Source: Candidatus Moraniibacteriota bacterium
Lineage (GTDB): Bacteria; Patescibacteriota; Minisyncoccia; Moranbacterales; UBA1568
Direction: 5' to 3'
DNA length: 13,983 bases
Assembly: GCA_030690925.1 (NCBI GenBank)
Contig: JAUYFO010000037.1
Span: 1-13,983, forward strand
The position numbers were made by a program, and so were the translations under genes. The notes beneath the pieces are model-generated. The model worked only from the letters and a program-made list of their open reading frames with translations, was not told the DNA's origin and did no database searches. Positions 13,297 to 13,983 of the stretch are shown piece after piece (position 1 is the first letter of the stretch; each line of letters starts with the position of its first letter).

Positions 13297-13983
13297 CTAG
13301 AACTCCCAGCTCCCGTTCATACCAGTAGATTGGGTGTAGTTGACCACAGTGGTTTCAAAGAAGTTGCCTTTGTCACTGTTGGTATCCTGTAAACGATCGA
13401 GGTGTTTGTAGGGGTTGGTCACGGCATCGGGATAGAGCGGGGCGATATTGAGCATCGCCAAGCGGTTATTGGCCAGCCACTGAGTGTACCCCTTGGTCGT
13501 TTCCCCATTGATTCCCGGGATGCGATTCCCTAGAATATGTTTCCCCCACTCGATTTCCTGTTCGACGGCCTCAGCCACCATTTTTTTGATGAGGTCTTCG
13601 TTATAGAGAACAGGGAATTCACGGTGAATCTCTCGTATGATATTGGCAAAAATAGTGACGTGGGTCAATTCGTCACGACGGATATAGGCAATCATGCGGC
13701 CAGTGGCGAGCATCTTCATATGATCAACTAGGGTGTCAAAGAAGGCAAAACCGTTGTAGAAATAGATGGATTCTAGGATGAAGTTGGCCACGATACCGCG
13801 AAAAAAGGTTTCATCAGAGGGTTGATCGACGAAATCCTGATAGATCTGGCCGATATATTTGTTGCGCTTGAGCAGTGTCTCGTCTGTCCGCCAGAAATAG
13901 TAGATCTCGTCGCGTTCGTTGCTGTCCACGACGGATTCCAGGATCGTGGCGTAGGATTGGGAGTGGATAGCTTCCTGATAGGC
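13297..13983 (-). CDS. nrdB: Ribonucleotide reductase small subunit (class I, C-terminal part, runs off the window)
   Basis: The R2 subunit holds the di-iron or mixed-metal/tyrosyl radical cofactor that class I ribonucleotide reductase needs to make deoxynucleotides. The 228 visible residues stay open to the right edge; the N-terminus is missing. Numbering from the edge, EAIHSQSY supplies metal ligands E4 and H7 and, four after the histidine, Y11 in the position of E. coli radical Tyr122. FILESIYFYNGF supplies E71, and RRDELTHVTIF supplies E105 and H108, with the 34-residue spacing of E. coli E204-E238. The E4-E71 gap of 67 is shorter than in E. coli NrdB (89) and nearer NrdF. The C-terminal tail ends MNGSWEF, presumably the peptide that docks to R1. 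A GTG at 13929 is internal, not a start. The R1 gene is not in the window. Confidence 0.9.
   Translation of the reverse strand, partial: AYQEAIHSQSYATILESVVDSNERDEIYYFWRTDETLLKRNKYIGQIYQDFVDQPSDETFFRGIVANFILESIYFYNGFAFFDTLVDHMKMLATGRMIAYIRRDELTHVTIFANIIREIHREFPVLYNEDLIKKMVAEAVEQEIEWGKHILGNRIPGINGETTKGYTQWLANNRLAMLNIAPLYPDAVTNPYKHLDRLQDTNSDKGNFFETTVVNYTQSTGMNGSWEF

Noticed and set aside
119..13983. UGA read as glycine (genetic code 25) as in Gracilibacteria
   Set aside because: All genes are full length under the standard code, and no in-frame TGA is needed to complete any of them, so there is no evidence for recoding here.
1..13983. CRISPR arrays, tRNA or rRNA genes, insertion sequences, integrase attachment sites
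   Set aside because: Reading both strands, I saw no regularly spaced repeats, cloverleaf-like sequence, transposase motifs or terminal inverted repeats.

Overview
The window looks like the replication-origin region of a small-genome bacterium, most likely a member of the Patescibacteria (Candidate Phyla Radiation, Parcubacteria-like). This placement is inferred from gene content, not from a database search. It rests on a short YidC with no large extracytoplasmic domain, a secreted VirB2/TrbC-like protein of the type common in that group, few Shine-Dalgarno sites, and compact, overlapping genes.

Layout. Positions 119-2941 carry dnaN and dnaA on the minus strand. Positions 3322-5128 carry rpmH, rnpA, yidC and jag/khpB on the plus strand. 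This is the classic rpmH-dnaA-dnaN arrangement, with DnaA boxes on both sides of dnaA. A perfect DnaA box next to eight triplets with a central A, in the dnaA-dnaN gap (1302-1337), resembles a bacterial basal unwinding element. The dnaA promoter region carries two inverted repeats built from the same TTTCAC/GTGAAA arms.

From 5156 to 10864 a tight plus-strand run, apparently continuous with the jag transcript, encodes surface-glycan synthesis. It holds a Wzx-like flippase, two family-2 glycosyltransferases and two tandem O-antigen ligase/polymerase-like membrane proteins. Together these would extend a lipid-linked glycan, flip it and polymerise it or attach it to a surface acceptor.

From 10846 to 13169 a two-gene minus-strand operon converges on the glycan run. 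It encodes a secreted, cysteine-rich protein combining a VirB2-like two-helix segment with a C-terminal M15-like metallopeptidase domain, and a membrane-anchored beta-propeller protein. The operon's terminator lies inside the coding sequence of the last glycan gene. Upstream, separated by a near-perfect palindromic terminator, is the C-terminal part of a ribonucleotide reductase small subunit (minus strand), which runs off the right edge.

The most noteworthy points are a reading-frame break in the essential gene rnpA at a run of nine T, the dnaA operator-like palindromes, the unwinding-element candidate, the pilin-like/peptidase fusion, and the absence of any TGA stop codon among 14 genes.
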